Positions 26,760 through 36,177 of a stretch of DNA of 64,000 nucleotides are shown here, in pieces. The stretch's first letter is position 1, and each line of letters opens with the position of its first letter. Origin of the DNA: VRUE01 sp963837735 (GTDB lineage Bacteria; Actinomycetota; Thermoleophilia; Solirubrobacterales; 70-9); the NCBI GenBank assembly GCA_963837735.1, contig CAWIOM010000012.1:23352-87351 (forward strand). Reading direction: 5' to 3'. Below the pieces are notes generated by a model, which searched no databases, was not told where the DNA came from, and saw only the letters and a list, made by a program, of their open reading frames with translations. The translations under genes and the position numbers were made by a program.

Positions 26760-26936
26760 TCGCAAAGTGTAGGAGGCGACCGCGGCCGACGCCCGAAAAC
26801 AGCCGATTTCCAGCGGCTGCTACGGTGTTGTGGTCGGGCCTGGCGCTTCCGCCACCCGAGAGGTTCCGTTTCCCTGGTGCTCGCTACGAGTGTTTTCGGG
26901 ATTGCTGGATCTCCCCCGAATCGCTTAAGAAGGAGC

Positions 26937-28169
26937 ATGAAAACAGTGTCATTTGCCGAACTCGGCATCTCCAAGCCTGTCGCCGAGGCGCTCGCGCGCC
27001 GCGACATCACAGAGCCGTTCCCGATCCAGAAGATGGTGATCAGCGAGGCGCTCGCCGGCCACGACCTGCTGGTCCAATCGCCGACCGGGTCCGGCAAGAC
27101 CCTCGCCTTCGGCATCCCGATCGCGGACCTGATCCAGCCCGCCAAGGGGCGCGTCTCGGCCCTCGTCCTGGCGCCGACCCGCGAGCTGGCGAGCCAGATC
27201 GTCGCCGAGCTCGAGTCCGTGGTCCGCTCCCGCAACCTGCGGATCGCCGCCGTCTACGGCGGCGTCGGCTTCGGCCCGCAGACCGCCGCCGCCCGCCGGG
27301 CCGACATCGTCGTCGCCACCCCGGGCCGGCTCGAGGACCTGATCGCTCGCGGCGTGATCTCGCTCGAGCACGTCCGCGTCCTCGTCCTCGACGAGGCGGA
27401 CCGGATGCTCGACATGGGCTTCAAGCCCGCGGTCAGCCGGATCGTCGGCCAGACGCCCTCGCAGCGCCAGACGCTGTTCTTCTCAGCCACCCTCGAGGGC
27501 GCGACCGGGAAGCTCGCGGCCGCCTACACGCGCAACCCTCGGCGCCACACCCACGCCCACCCCGAGCGCAAGAGCGCCGACATCGAGCATCGCTTCGTCC
27601 AGGTCGAATCGCAGAGCGCCAAGCTCGAGCGGCTGATCGACGAGATCGGCGCCGGCGAGAGCAACCGCACGCTCGTCTTCGTCCGCACCAAGCGCGGCGC
27701 CGACCGTCTGGTCAAGAGGCTTCGCAGCCGCGACGTCTCCTCCGTCGCCATGCACGGCGACAAGAGCCAGGGCCAGCGCGAACGGGCGCTCGCCCGCTTC
27801 GAGGACGGCGCCATCCCGACGCTGATCGCGACCGACGTCGCCGCCCGCGGCATCGACGTCGAGGACATCACCCACGTGATCAACTTCGACGTCCCGGGCG
27901 ACCGCGACACCTACGTGCACCGGATCGGGCGCACCGGCCGCGCCGGCAGGAGCGGCTCGGGGGTCAGCTTCGTCCTCGCCGACCAGGTCGACGAGATGCG
28001 GAGCATCGCCCGCGACCTCGGCCTCGCGCACCGCTTCGACGGCACCCCCATGCAGCCCGCCCAGAGCCGCAAGGGCGGCGGTTCGCCCAGCGGCAACGGC
28101 AAGCCCAAGGGCACATCGCCCTCGGCGCGGCGCCGGCGGCGCCGGCGCCGGAACAGGGTGCCGGCATGA
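26937..28169 (+). CDS. DEAD-box RNA helicase
   Basis: 410 aa. The ATG follows a strong AAGGAG. All core motifs are present: Q-motif FPIQKMVI, Walker A SPTGSGKT, PTRELASQI, TPGRLEDL, DEADRMLDMGF, SAT in FSATLEG, FVRTKRGADRL, DVAARGIDVEDI and HRIGRTGRAGR. A basic Arg-rich tail ends the protein. It unwinds structured RNA, probably in cold adaptation, ribosome assembly or RNA decay. Its 177-bp upstream region separates it from the divergent TPR gene. It overlaps the next small gene as ATGA. Confidence 0.95.
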   Translation: MKTVSFAELGISKPVAEALARRDITEPFPIQKMVISEALAGHDLLVQSPTGSGKTLAFGIPIADLIQPAKGRVSALVLAPTRELASQIVAELESVVRSRNLRIAAVYGGVGFGPQTAAARRADIVVATPGRLEDLIARGVISLEHVRVLVLDEADRMLDMGFKPAVSRIVGQTPSQRQTLFFSATLEGATGKLAAAYTRNPRRHTHAHPERKSADIEHRFVQVESQSAKLERLIDEIGAGESNRTLVFVRTKRGADRLVKRLRSRDVSSVAMHGDKSQGQRERALARFEDGAIPTLIATDVAARGIDVEDITHVINFDVPGDRDTYVHRIGRTGRAGRSGSGVSFVLADQVDEMRSIARDLGLAHRFDGTPMQPAQSRKGGGSPSGNGKPKGTSPSARRRRRRRRNRVPA

Positions 28170-28534
28170 GCGCCACAGCGACGGCGACGAAGTGGACCTG
28201 CGACGGCTGCGCGATGATCGTGAGCCGCATGGACGGCGAGCAGACCGCGGTCCCCGAGGCCTGGAACCGCTCCAAGGACGGGCTGCTCTGCCTGCTCTGC
28301 CGGCGCGAGCAGGCGGCTGACGCGGCGATCGCCTCGGCGCCCGAGAACAGCCCGGTCAACGTGCGGGCCGCGCTGCGGCGCGAAGCGCTGATCGAGTTCG
28401 AGGTGCGCCGCAACCCCGATCATCCCGACGGCGTGATCGCCAGGACCTGCCGTTCCTCGGCGCCCGCGGTCGCCAAGGCGCGCGAGCGCCTGCGCCTGCC
28501 CGCGCCCGCGTCCGCGAAACCCGCGCGCCGCTAA
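28166..28534 (+). CDS. Small zinc-ribbon-like protein coupled to the helicase
   Basis: 122 aa. The N-terminal part has two CxxC pairs (WTCDGCAMIV and LLCLLCRRE), which suggests one bound zinc. The C-terminal half is basic and helical (IEFEVRRNPDHPDGVIART, then AVAKARERLRLP), resembling a helix-turn-helix. The start overlaps the helicase stop, so both are made together. It may bind nucleic acid and assist the helicase; no family was recognised. Confidence 0.75.
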   Translation: MSATATATKWTCDGCAMIVSRMDGEQTAVPEAWNRSKDGLLCLLCRREQAADAAIASAPENSPVNVRAALRREALIEFEVRRNPDHPDGVIARTCRSSAPAVAKARERLRLPAPASAKPARR

Positions 28535-28580
28535 CGATCGAGCCGCCGGGCGCCGATAGGACCGCAGTGGCGGCGATCGC

Positions 28581-29447
28581 GTGCAGATAGGAATCGGCCT
28601 GGCGGTCCTCGCCGGGCTGATGGTCAACCTGGCCGCCCTGCTCAAGCACCGTGGCTGCCAGTTGACCGAGCCGGTCCAGATCCGGCGGCCCCTGCGGAGC
28701 GCCCGCGGCCTCGCCTCCTCCCCCTGGTTCGTAGCGGGATGGGCCCTCGCGGCGGTCGCCTGGATGATCCACGTCGCCGCTCTCTCGATGGCGCCGATCT
28801 CGCTCGTGCAGGCGGTGCTTGCCGGCGGCGCGGTCTCGCTCGCGGTGATGGCGCAACGCCTCTTCGGCGACCCGGTCGAGCGCCGTCAGTGGCTGGCGCT
28901 GATCCTGGGCGGCACCGGCCTGGCGCTGCTCGTCCTCACCGTCCCCCACTTCCACGGCAGCCACTCGAGCTTCTCGGCGGCCGGCATGCTCGGCTTCGAG
29001 GGAGGGCTCGTGCTGCTCGCCGCGGGCCTCGTCTCCGGGCACCGCTCGGCGATCCTCGCCGAGCACGGCAACATCATCTTCGCGGCCATCGCCGGCACCC
29101 TCTTCGCCCTCGCCGGCGTCTCGATCAAGGGGCTGACGGGCGCCGGCGGCATCTCGCTCGCCCTGCTCGCCCCCTGGGTCCTGCTCACCCTCCTCGCCGG
29201 GGTCCTCGCCCAGTACACGGCGGCGGCCGCGCTGCAGCGCGGCGGCGCGATCGAGACGATCGGCCTGATGGGGCTGGTCGCCAACGCGGCGCAGATCGTC
29301 AGCGGCGTCGTCGTCTTCGGAGACCCGCTCGCCGGCAGCCCCCTCGGCGTGACCCTGCAGGTCACGGCCTTCGCCCTCGTCTGTGCGTCGGCGCTTCTGA
29401 TCCCGGCGCGGGCGGACGCCGCCGGGCCGCTGCCCGCAGTCGTCTGA
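28581..29447 (+). CDS. Multi-spanning membrane protein, DMT/NIPA-like transporter
   Basis: 288 aa from a GTG start. About nine hydrophobic helices with few charged residues are seen, starting IGIGLAVLAGLMVNLAALLK. The two-fold repeat pattern (VQAVLAGGAVSLAVMAQRLF in the first half, AQIVSGVVVFGDPLAG in the second) is typical of the drug/metabolite or NIPA-type transporter superfamily. The substrate is unknown. It is the last of three plus-strand genes and converges with the desaturase-like gene. Confidence 0.8.
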   Translation: MQIGIGLAVLAGLMVNLAALLKHRGCQLTEPVQIRRPLRSARGLASSPWFVAGWALAAVAWMIHVAALSMAPISLVQAVLAGGAVSLAVMAQRLFGDPVERRQWLALILGGTGLALLVLTVPHFHGSHSSFSAAGMLGFEGGLVLLAAGLVSGHRSAILAEHGNIIFAAIAGTLFALAGVSIKGLTGAGGISLALLAPWVLLTLLAGVLAQYTAAAALQRGGAIETIGLMGLVANAAQIVSGVVVFGDPLAGSPLGVTLQVTAFALVCASALLIPARADAAGPLPAVV

Positions 29448-29459
29448 GCCCGAGACGAG

Positions 29460-30875
29460 TCAATCGCCGAGGCGCCGCAGGACCGACTGCGCGGCGCCGA
29501 GACCGCACATCCCGTGCGCGCCCGGCCCGGGCGGCGTCGCCGCCGAGCAGATGTAGAGGCCGGGGGCGCCGGTCGAGTAGGGGTCGAGGGCGAGCCGCGG
29601 GCGGACCAGGGTCTGGCGCGGCGTGTTGGCGCCGGTCATGATGTCGCCGCCGACGTAGTTGGCGTTGTGGGAGCTGAGCTGCTCGGTCGATCGGGTCGCC
29701 GTCGCCCTGATCCGTTCGCGCAGCCCCGGGGCGAAGCGTTCGATCTGGTCGAGGATCGCCTCGCTGGCATCGCCCGGGTATCCATTCGGGACGTGCGCAT
29801 AGGCCCAGACCGGGTGGACCCCGTCGCGCGACCGGGCCGGATCGGCCAGGTACTGCTGCCCGACGAGGACGAAGGGGCGCTCCGGCATCCTGCCGCGGTG
29901 AACCTCTCGTTCGGAGAGGCAGACCTCCTCGAAGGAGCCGATCGCGTGCACCGTCCCGGCTCTTCCGGAGTGCGGGTCGGCCCAGGGGACGCCGCCCTCG
30001 ACCGCGAGATCGACCTTGAAGGCCCCCGGGCCGTACCGGTACCGGCGGTAGGCGCGGGCGGTCCGCCGCGGCAGCCGCTCGCCGGCGATCTTCGCGACGG
30101 CGCCCGGCGCGAGGTCGAAGACGACCGCGTCGGCGGGCGGCAGCTCGTCGAGCGAGCGCACGGGGCGTCCGGTCTCGATCCGCCCGCCGTTCTCGAGGAT
30201 CGACGCCCCCAGGGCATCGGCGATCGCCCCCGAGCCGCCGCGCGCCACGGGCCAGCCGTAGCGGTGACCGGCGCAGGTGAGAACCATCGCGACGGAGGCG
30301 CTGAGCGGCGAGGACAGGGGCCTGAAGGCGTGCGCCGCGGTGCCGCCGAACAGAGCCCGTGCCTCGGCCGTGGGTAGGAAGCGCGCCAGCGTCTGCGCCG
30401 AAGCAAGGGCCGGAATACCGAAGCGGGCGAGCAGCAGCGGGTGCCGTGGAAGGCGGAGTTTTTGCTTGAGGATGTCCTCTCCGAGACGGTCGAAAGAGGC
30501 CGCCGAGGGGCCGAAGAGCCGCTTCCACGCCCCGCCGGCCCTGCCGAGCCCGGCGGCGGTCTCGTCGATCGAGCGCAGCATCCTCGCGGCGCCGCCGCCG
30601 TCGAAGGGGTGCGAGAGGTCGACCTCGGGCCAGGCCCACTCGAGCCCGTGGCGGTCGAGTCGCAGGGGCGCGAGGGCGGGCGAGTCGACGCAGAGCGTGT
30701 GGACCGCCGAGCACTCGTCGTGGAGCAGGCCGGGGAGCGTCAGCTCGCTGGTCCGGGTGCCGCCGCCGACGGTCTCGGCGGCCTCGATCACCGTCACTCC
30801 GACGCCGCGCGCGGCCAGTGTCGCCGCGCAGGCCAGGCCGTTGGGACCGGCCCCGACGATCACCGCCTCGCTCAT
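29460..30875 (-). CDS. Phytoene-desaturase-like FAD oxidoreductase
   Basis: 471 aa. The N-terminal dinucleotide-binding motif is AVIVGAGPNGLACAATLAAR followed by EAAETVGGGTRTSEL. The C-terminal FAD signature is GLYICSAATPPGPGAHGMCG. It belongs to the phytoene desaturase/CrtI-related or retinol saturase-like group. No carotenoid synthase gene is near, so the substrate may be another lipid. Its ATG overlaps the stop of the DUF3556 gene (ATGA), so the two are co-expressed. Confidence 0.85.
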   Translation of the reverse strand: MSEAVIVGAGPNGLACAATLAARGVGVTVIEAAETVGGGTRTSELTLPGLLHDECSAVHTLCVDSPALAPLRLDRHGLEWAWPEVDLSHPFDGGGAARMLRSIDETAAGLGRAGGAWKRLFGPSAASFDRLGEDILKQKLRLPRHPLLLARFGIPALASAQTLARFLPTAEARALFGGTAAHAFRPLSSPLSASVAMVLTCAGHRYGWPVARGGSGAIADALGASILENGGRIETGRPVRSLDELPPADAVVFDLAPGAVAKIAGERLPRRTARAYRRYRYGPGAFKVDLAVEGGVPWADPHSGRAGTVHAIGSFEEVCLSEREVHRGRMPERPFVLVGQQYLADPARSRDGVHPVWAYAHVPNGYPGDASEAILDQIERFAPGLRERIRATATRSTEQLSSHNANYVGGDIMTGANTPRQTLVRPRLALDPYSTGAPGLYICSAATPPGPGAHGMCGLGAAQSVLRRLGD

Positions 30876-32587
30876 ACAGGCTTGGTCGGGAACGGCTCGT
30901 CGTCGAGCCAGGGCTGGCGCGAGATCATCTCGGCGACGTCGACCCAGCCCTCCTCGACCAGGCCGCTGGCGGCGTCGTGGATCCGGTAGCGCTGCCGCTT
31001 TTCGTTGGCCGCCTGGGACTCGAGCGTCACCACCCGCAGCTCCCCCGGCTCGAACCGGCAGCGCTCCTGAACCGACTCGAGCAGCTGGACGTTGTGGAAG
31101 TGGCCGTCGCCGAAGTTGTAGCCGAGGACGACCCCGGCGACGAGCTCGCCCTCGCGGATGTCGTAGGCGTCGATGTCGTCCACCGCGTGCGGAAGCAGCC
31201 CGTTGAGGGCGCGGCCGTGCGAGTGCATCGCCCGGAAGGCCAGCCCTTTGTAGACCAGCACCTCGACCATCTCCGGGTCGTAGCGCTCGAGCAACTGCTC
31301 GGTCACGATCGGGGCCACCTTCGGCACCTCGCGGTCGAGCTTCTTCTCCGCCTGCGTCTCCTTCTTGAACAGCCACTGGCTGGTCGCCCAGTTACCGGCG
31401 TAGTAGCGCATCGAGGGCAGGAAGGAGATCAGGTCGGGGCGGAGGTTGCCGAGGATCGGGATCCCGACGCAGGTGACGGCGAGGATCAGGATCAGCAGCG
31501 GGTCTTCCAGCGTCGACCAGGGGACCCCTCCGTAGTGGCCGAAGAGGAAGAGGACGCCGAAGATCATGAACACGTTCCACTCGAGCGGGACGGCGAGCGG
31601 GAAGGTCGAGAGGATGTGGAGGTGGAAGACGACCATCCCGGCGGCGGCGATCCAGCCGATCGTGCCGCCCTGCGAGAGCAGCAGGATCAGCGGCAGGGTG
31701 AACTCGATCACGGTTCCCATGTGCGCGGCCAGCGCCCCCTCCCGCGAGGGCAGCAGGTCCTCGGGGTGGTCGCGGTAGAGCCGCCTCTTCATCGACCTCG
31801 ACCGGTTCCACGGGGTGTTGCTGATCATCACCGTGACGACGAAGGGGAAGTGGTGGTTGAGCTTCGAGGAGGCGGCGCCCCACCAGATGCAGACGAAGAC
31901 CAGCTGCGCGGCGACGAACATGTCGCCGAGCGGGAAGAGGAAGATGATCATCAGGTTGCCGTAGATCTCCGCCCGCGCCGCGAGGAAGGGAACCTTGTCG
32001 CGGAGGCCGAGGAGGACCAGGAGGCCGAGCAGGGTTGCGACGGCGGCGGGCTCGAGGCGGCCGGCGACGCTCGTCGTCACCGGGTCGCCGTCGGTGAGGA
32101 GCAGGTAGGCGAGCCAGAAGAGGACCGCCGCGTAGATGGCGACGTCGACCGGGGTCCGCGTCGTGCCGCGGGTCAGCGGCACCCGCTCGGGCCAGGGCGG
32201 CAGTCGGGTCGTCCCCGGCCGCAACCAGTAGAGGACGCCGCCGATCATCGGCTTGAAGCGCAGCGTCAGCGGCAGCGAGCCGGCGCCGAGCCCGAGGATC
32301 TCCCAGAGCATCGTCCAGACGACGGCCTTCTGGAAGACGATCGGCTCGGTCCACCAATCGCCGAGGTTGCCGAGCCCGCCGAGCCCCGAGGTCGTCGCCG
32401 AGATCACCAGCAGGCCGCCGGCGGCGTAGAGGAGGACCTTGGCCACGTAGAGGAGATAGACGAAGGCCGGCGTCCCGAATCCGTTTACCGCCCAGTCCTG
32501 GGCCAGCGGCTTGATCCTCTCCAGGTGCGTGCCCTTGCGCCACTCCTCGACGTCGAACGGCGGCGGCGCTGGCTCGATGAATCCCAT
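30872..32587 (-). CDS. DUF3556-type integral membrane protein
   Basis: 571 aa. It starts MGFIEPAPPPFDVEEWRKG and has around ten membrane segments (for example YLLYVAKVLLYAAGGLLVIS and LMIIFLFPLGDMFVAAQLVF). A soluble C-terminal ~180-residue domain begins near VTEQLLERYDPEMVEVLVYK. Mycobacteria and relatives carry similar proteins of unknown function next to desaturase-like genes. The present pair overlaps by 4 bp, so the two probably act in one lipid-modifying step at the membrane. Confidence 0.8.
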   Translation of the reverse strand: MGFIEPAPPPFDVEEWRKGTHLERIKPLAQDWAVNGFGTPAFVYLLYVAKVLLYAAGGLLVISATTSGLGGLGNLGDWWTEPIVFQKAVVWTMLWEILGLGAGSLPLTLRFKPMIGGVLYWLRPGTTRLPPWPERVPLTRGTTRTPVDVAIYAAVLFWLAYLLLTDGDPVTTSVAGRLEPAAVATLLGLLVLLGLRDKVPFLAARAEIYGNLMIIFLFPLGDMFVAAQLVFVCIWWGAASSKLNHHFPFVVTVMISNTPWNRSRSMKRRLYRDHPEDLLPSREGALAAHMGTVIEFTLPLILLLSQGGTIGWIAAAGMVVFHLHILSTFPLAVPLEWNVFMIFGVLFLFGHYGGVPWSTLEDPLLILILAVTCVGIPILGNLRPDLISFLPSMRYYAGNWATSQWLFKKETQAEKKLDREVPKVAPIVTEQLLERYDPEMVEVLVYKGLAFRAMHSHGRALNGLLPHAVDDIDAYDIREGELVAGVVLGYNFGDGHFHNVQLLESVQERCRFEPGELRVVTLESQAANEKRQRYRIHDAASGLVEEGWVDVAEMISRQPWLDDEPFPTKPV

Positions 32588-32617
32588 GGCCCGCTGAGCC
32601 TACTTCGCCTTGCGCCG

Positions 32618-32666
32618 AAAAAGAAAACGCACCGGCGCGGCGGCTGGAGCCCGCCGCGCCGGTGCG
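32618..32666 (-). terminator. Rho-independent terminator
   Basis: On the minus strand, the 16-bp perfect stem CGCACCGGCGCGGCGG/CCGCCGCGCCGGTGCG (32628-32643 and 32651-32666, 7-nt loop) is followed by TTTTCTTTTT. It sits 25 bp after the stop of the large exported protein gene and ends its transcript before the DUF3556 gene. Confidence 0.92.
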
Positions 32667-32690
32667 CGTGAAACGACTGGGGTGGCTGCC

Positions 32691-35510
32691 CTACTTCTTC
32701 CCGCAGCTCGTCTGGATCTTGAACTTGTTGTTCTTGACGTTCTTGGTGTTCTGGCCCCTGATGTTCAACCTGGCCCTCGGCTTCGCCTTGCAGAGGTCCT
32801 TGGAGTTGATGATCAGGCCCTTCTTGCCGCCGTCCATCTTCAGCACGAACTTGGTCACCGGCGTGTCCGGGAGCCCCTTGAAGGTGGTCTTCAACCCACC
32901 CTTGACGGTGCCGATCACACCGCGGACCCGGACGTTCACCTGACCGTGGAGATCCGCGAGCAGGTCCGGCAACTTGTTGCTCGAGGACACCAGGTACACG
33001 GGCCCGGAGAGCTTGCCGCCGATCAGCGGCGAGTCCGCCGTCGCGTGACCGTAGACGGCCCCGCTCGGGCAACTCTGCGCCGCCAGCTGCACCCTCGTGC
33101 AGATGGTCTTGATGTGCCCGTTGTCGAGCAGCATCGTCGGCGGCAGCGTCAGTGCCGTGTAGTTGAGGTTCGCTTCATTCGTCTTGGCCCGAAGCACAGC
33201 CTGGATCCTCGGATGGCCCTTGCGCTTGGCGGCCTTGCGCCCGCCGAGCAGCTTGACGCCGAGCTTCGGCTTGAAATTGAGCGTGTGGCAGTTGCTCGTC
33301 CCGTACTGATCGGAGAATGCGTACGAGCTGAACGCGGCCGGGTTGGCCGGGTCCGAGCCACCGCCCAGGATCGCTCCTTCGGAGGCGTTGGTCCGGCAGT
33401 TGGTCGGGTTGTGCATGAACCCGCCGCGCTCCAGATCGACATAGATCTGCCGGATGTCCAGCTTCACCCCGTCGAACAGGTTCGGGATCGTGTCGGAGTT
33501 CGCCGTGATCCGGGTTGTTTCCGGATCGACGTTGAGCGCGACCCTGACCACGACCGTGCCGAGGTCATAGGGGCCGGCCACCGCGGGGGTGACTACGACC
33601 ATCGAGAGCGGCGCGCCCTTGTAGGGACCGGCCAGGTACGCCTTGCCGCCGATCTTGATCGGCCCGTTTCCGCTGCCCGCGGCCGTGGTCGTCAAGCCGA
33701 TCTGGCTGTCCGAGCCGCAGCTCGGCGAGGCCAACTCGGCCGTGCCGCTGCTTGCTTCCGCCGCGGCAATCGCTCCCTCGGAGCAATACGGGATTCCGGC
33801 GACCTTGCCGGCGAGCCCGAATGGGAGGGAGACGTTGGCGACCTTGAGCTCCTGTTCGCCGTCCTCGCGCAGGATCCGCACCCTGAACGGGCTGTAGGAA
33901 TTCGCGCCGTTGCTGTCGGACTGGGCGATGTATTTGGGTCCGAACTTGCGCTCACCCAGAGTGTTGGGACAGGCGCCGCCGCCCGGGTCCGAGGTCAGCG
34001 TGAAGCTGCTCGTCGGAACCGGCGTTGGCCTCGCCTGACCACGGCGTCAGGGTCGTGTTGGTCGTGTTCGGACCGCACGTCGGCGGGCTGGTCAGCGTGC
34101 CCTTCGAGCCCCCGAACATGTGGAGCTTGAAGGCGCTGAACGTCGCCTGCGGGTTGTCGTCCACGACAACGGTCATCTGACCGGTGCTCGGGGTCGAGGA
34201 ACACCTTGCCTTCGAGGCGAACGTTGACCGCGTAGCGATCGGATCCCGCGTGGATGAAGATGCGGAACTGTTCGCCGCTGCTCGCGTTGTTCGATTTCGG
34301 CTCACCGACGTAGACGGTGCCGGTCAGCGAATCGGCCGGCAGCGACGGCGTCTGCACCTCGACGGTGCCGATCTTCGACGCCGCGGGGCAGGCGATCGGG
34401 TCGTCGGTCCCCTTCGCGAACTGAGCGTCCGTGCAGGCAACCAGGCCGTCCGCGGAGGACGGGTTGAGGCCCATCCCTTCGGGGAGCACGACTTTGGCGG
34501 TTTTCAGGTACGAGTTGGCGATTTTTTCAGTCGGATCGAACGGGACCCCGACGGTGACCGTCTCCGCTTCCGGCGAGTCGACCGCGCCCCCGTGAGGATC
34601 GACGTTGATCGTCGGTTTGAACGGAACCAATCCACATCCGATGGCGCCGTTCGCCGTCGTGTAGGACGCTTTCGCTTCGGACTGGACCGGTTCGAAGGGA
34701 GGAAGTCCACCCTGTCCGAGCAGGTGAAGTTCGGTCGTCTGGCCTTCTTCCACGCAGTTGCTCGGCATCGTCAGGTAGGTGCCGTTGCCGGCCACTCCGT
34801 TGAAGACGAGCCGTGACTCGATGATCGGCGGGCTCAACGCCGATGGCGCGTGCACGTCGATCGTGAAGGTCACGTGCTGGTCGACCGGGTCGAGCGAGCC
34901 GACGATGTAGGTCGGTCCGCCTTCGGTCAGGAAGCCGACCATCGACGGGACTCCGTCGAACGGGACCAGGTTGTAGACCGGGAGTGCGACGCGTGCCTGC
35001 GCGCATTCACCGGCCGGCAGACATTTCCCTTCTCCGTTGGGGGACTGCGCCGGAAACGGTGAGGTAGCTGATCCCCACAAACGAGGACGACGGGCATTTC
35101 AACGTCGTCAGCTGGGCGGTCGTGCACTTCGCCAGGGCCTCGGGGTTGACGCTGAGGCCTTCGGGCGTGTCGACGACGATCTCTTTGTTGAACCCGGTCG
35201 GGAAGCCGCCGGCTTCGGTCGCCGGGTGTGGCAGCGTGGCCAGGCGGAAGTCGGTGGTCCCGAAGTTCGGGTGGCCGGCCGCCTGTTCGAAGAATTTTCC
35301 GGGAGTCCCCGGCGTGCACTGTTCCGTGGGAGCGGGCAGCGTCGATTCGTATCCGACTTCCGGAACGCCAAGCGTGGTCGGAATGTCTTTGTTTTCTGTA
35401 CAGGTGAGCGCTTCCCACTTCGCGATGGTAAGCGAACCTTGCGCGGCGGGCACGACGTAAAGGGCTGCAAGCCCCATCGCCGCGACCAAGATGACCAAGC
35501 GCCTAAACAT
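32691..35510 (-). CDS. Large exported beta-rich protein (three frameshifts)
   Basis: About 939 aa if repaired. A signal peptide opens the protein (RLVILVAAMGLAALYVVPAA). Repeated blocks follow: GESTLP-type N-terminal domain with TEQCTPGTPGKFFEQAAGHP, then KTAKVVLPEGMGLNPSSADG and KVANVSLPFGLAGKVAGIPY, which look like repeated Ig-like units. It ends with paired Cys and a Lys-rich tail (KNNKFKIQTSCGKK). Frame changes fall near 35045, 34195 and 34015. It is probably a cell-surface protein. The gene has more A/T-ending codons than its neighbours and is followed by its own terminator. Confidence 0.72.
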
Positions 35511-35772
35511 TCAATTCTCTCCTCTGGTTACGCATTGACGAATCCCGCCGCCCCTGCGTGGCGCCTGATCAATCTCCCGCGAATACCGTAACAGGCAGGG
35601 AGGCCGAATCAAGTCCCACATCTATCCGAACACCCGATCGCACGGAAAGGTGCGATTCGTGATAGTGGGCCATGTGACACCAAACCGTGACGTCGATGAC
35701 ACCGGTTTGTGCACATACGCTTCCCCGGGCTCCATCCACGCCGAGGTCTCCCATTGCGTAGGATCGGCGGCG
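35511..35772. other. Intergenic region with two inverted repeats
   Basis: A 262-bp divergent gap between the large exported protein gene and the Ddn-like gene. It holds ATCGCAC/GTGCGAT (35637-35656, 6-nt loop) and CAAACCG/CGGTTTG around a short spacer (about 35681-35709). These could be operators or weak terminators; no promoter could be assigned with confidence. An in-frame extension of the nitroreductase ORF into this gap is not supported by a ribosome-binding site. Confidence 0.4.
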
Positions 35773-36177
35773 ATGCTCTTCGGTCAGGAACACGTCGACC
35801 GCTACCGAGCCACCGACGGCGAGGAGGGCCACGAGTGGCAGGGGACGCAGACCCTGCTGCTGACGACGACGGGCCGCCGCTCCGGCGAGCCGCGCACGAC
35901 TCCTCTGATCTACGCGCCTCACGGCGACGGCGCCTACACGATCGTCGCCTCCAAGGGGGGCTACGACGAGCATCCCGCCTGGTATCTGAACCTCTCCGAG
36001 CAGCCCGAGGTCGAGGTCCAGGTCAAGGGCGACGTCTTCAAGGCCGTCGCCCGCACGGCGAGCGCCGAGGAGAAGCGGGAGCTCTGGCCGACGATGGTCG
36101 CCGAGTGGCCCGCCTACGACGAGTACCAGCAGAAGACCGACCGCGAGATCCCGGTCGTCGTCCTCGAGCGCGCCTAG
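35773..36177 (+). CDS. Deazaflavin (F420)-dependent nitroreductase, Ddn-like
   Basis: 134 aa from the ATG at 35773, preceded by AGGA at a good distance. The family pattern is TLLLTTTGRRSGEPRTTPLI, then GAYTIVASKGGYDEHPAWYL and NLSEQPEVEVQVKGD. Proteins of this group use cofactor F420 to reduce quinones or nitro compounds; Ddn activates the drug pretomanid in mycobacteria. This implies the cell makes F420, although no F420 biosynthesis genes are in the window. It overlaps the convergent SDR gene by 4 bp. Confidence 0.9.
   Translation: MLFGQEHVDRYRATDGEEGHEWQGTQTLLLTTTGRRSGEPRTTPLIYAPHGDGAYTIVASKGGYDEHPAWYLNLSEQPEVEVQVKGDVFKAVARTASAEEKRELWPTMVAEWPAYDEYQQKTDREIPVVVLERA

Noticed and set aside
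30818..32671. Long plus-strand open frame opposite the DUF3556 gene
   Set aside because: Highly charged composition typical of an antisense shadow; the minus strand has a clear membrane protein.
35650..35772. N-terminal extension of the Ddn-like nitroreductase
   Set aside because: The added residues do not match the family and no ribosome-binding site precedes that start; the ATG at 35773 has one.
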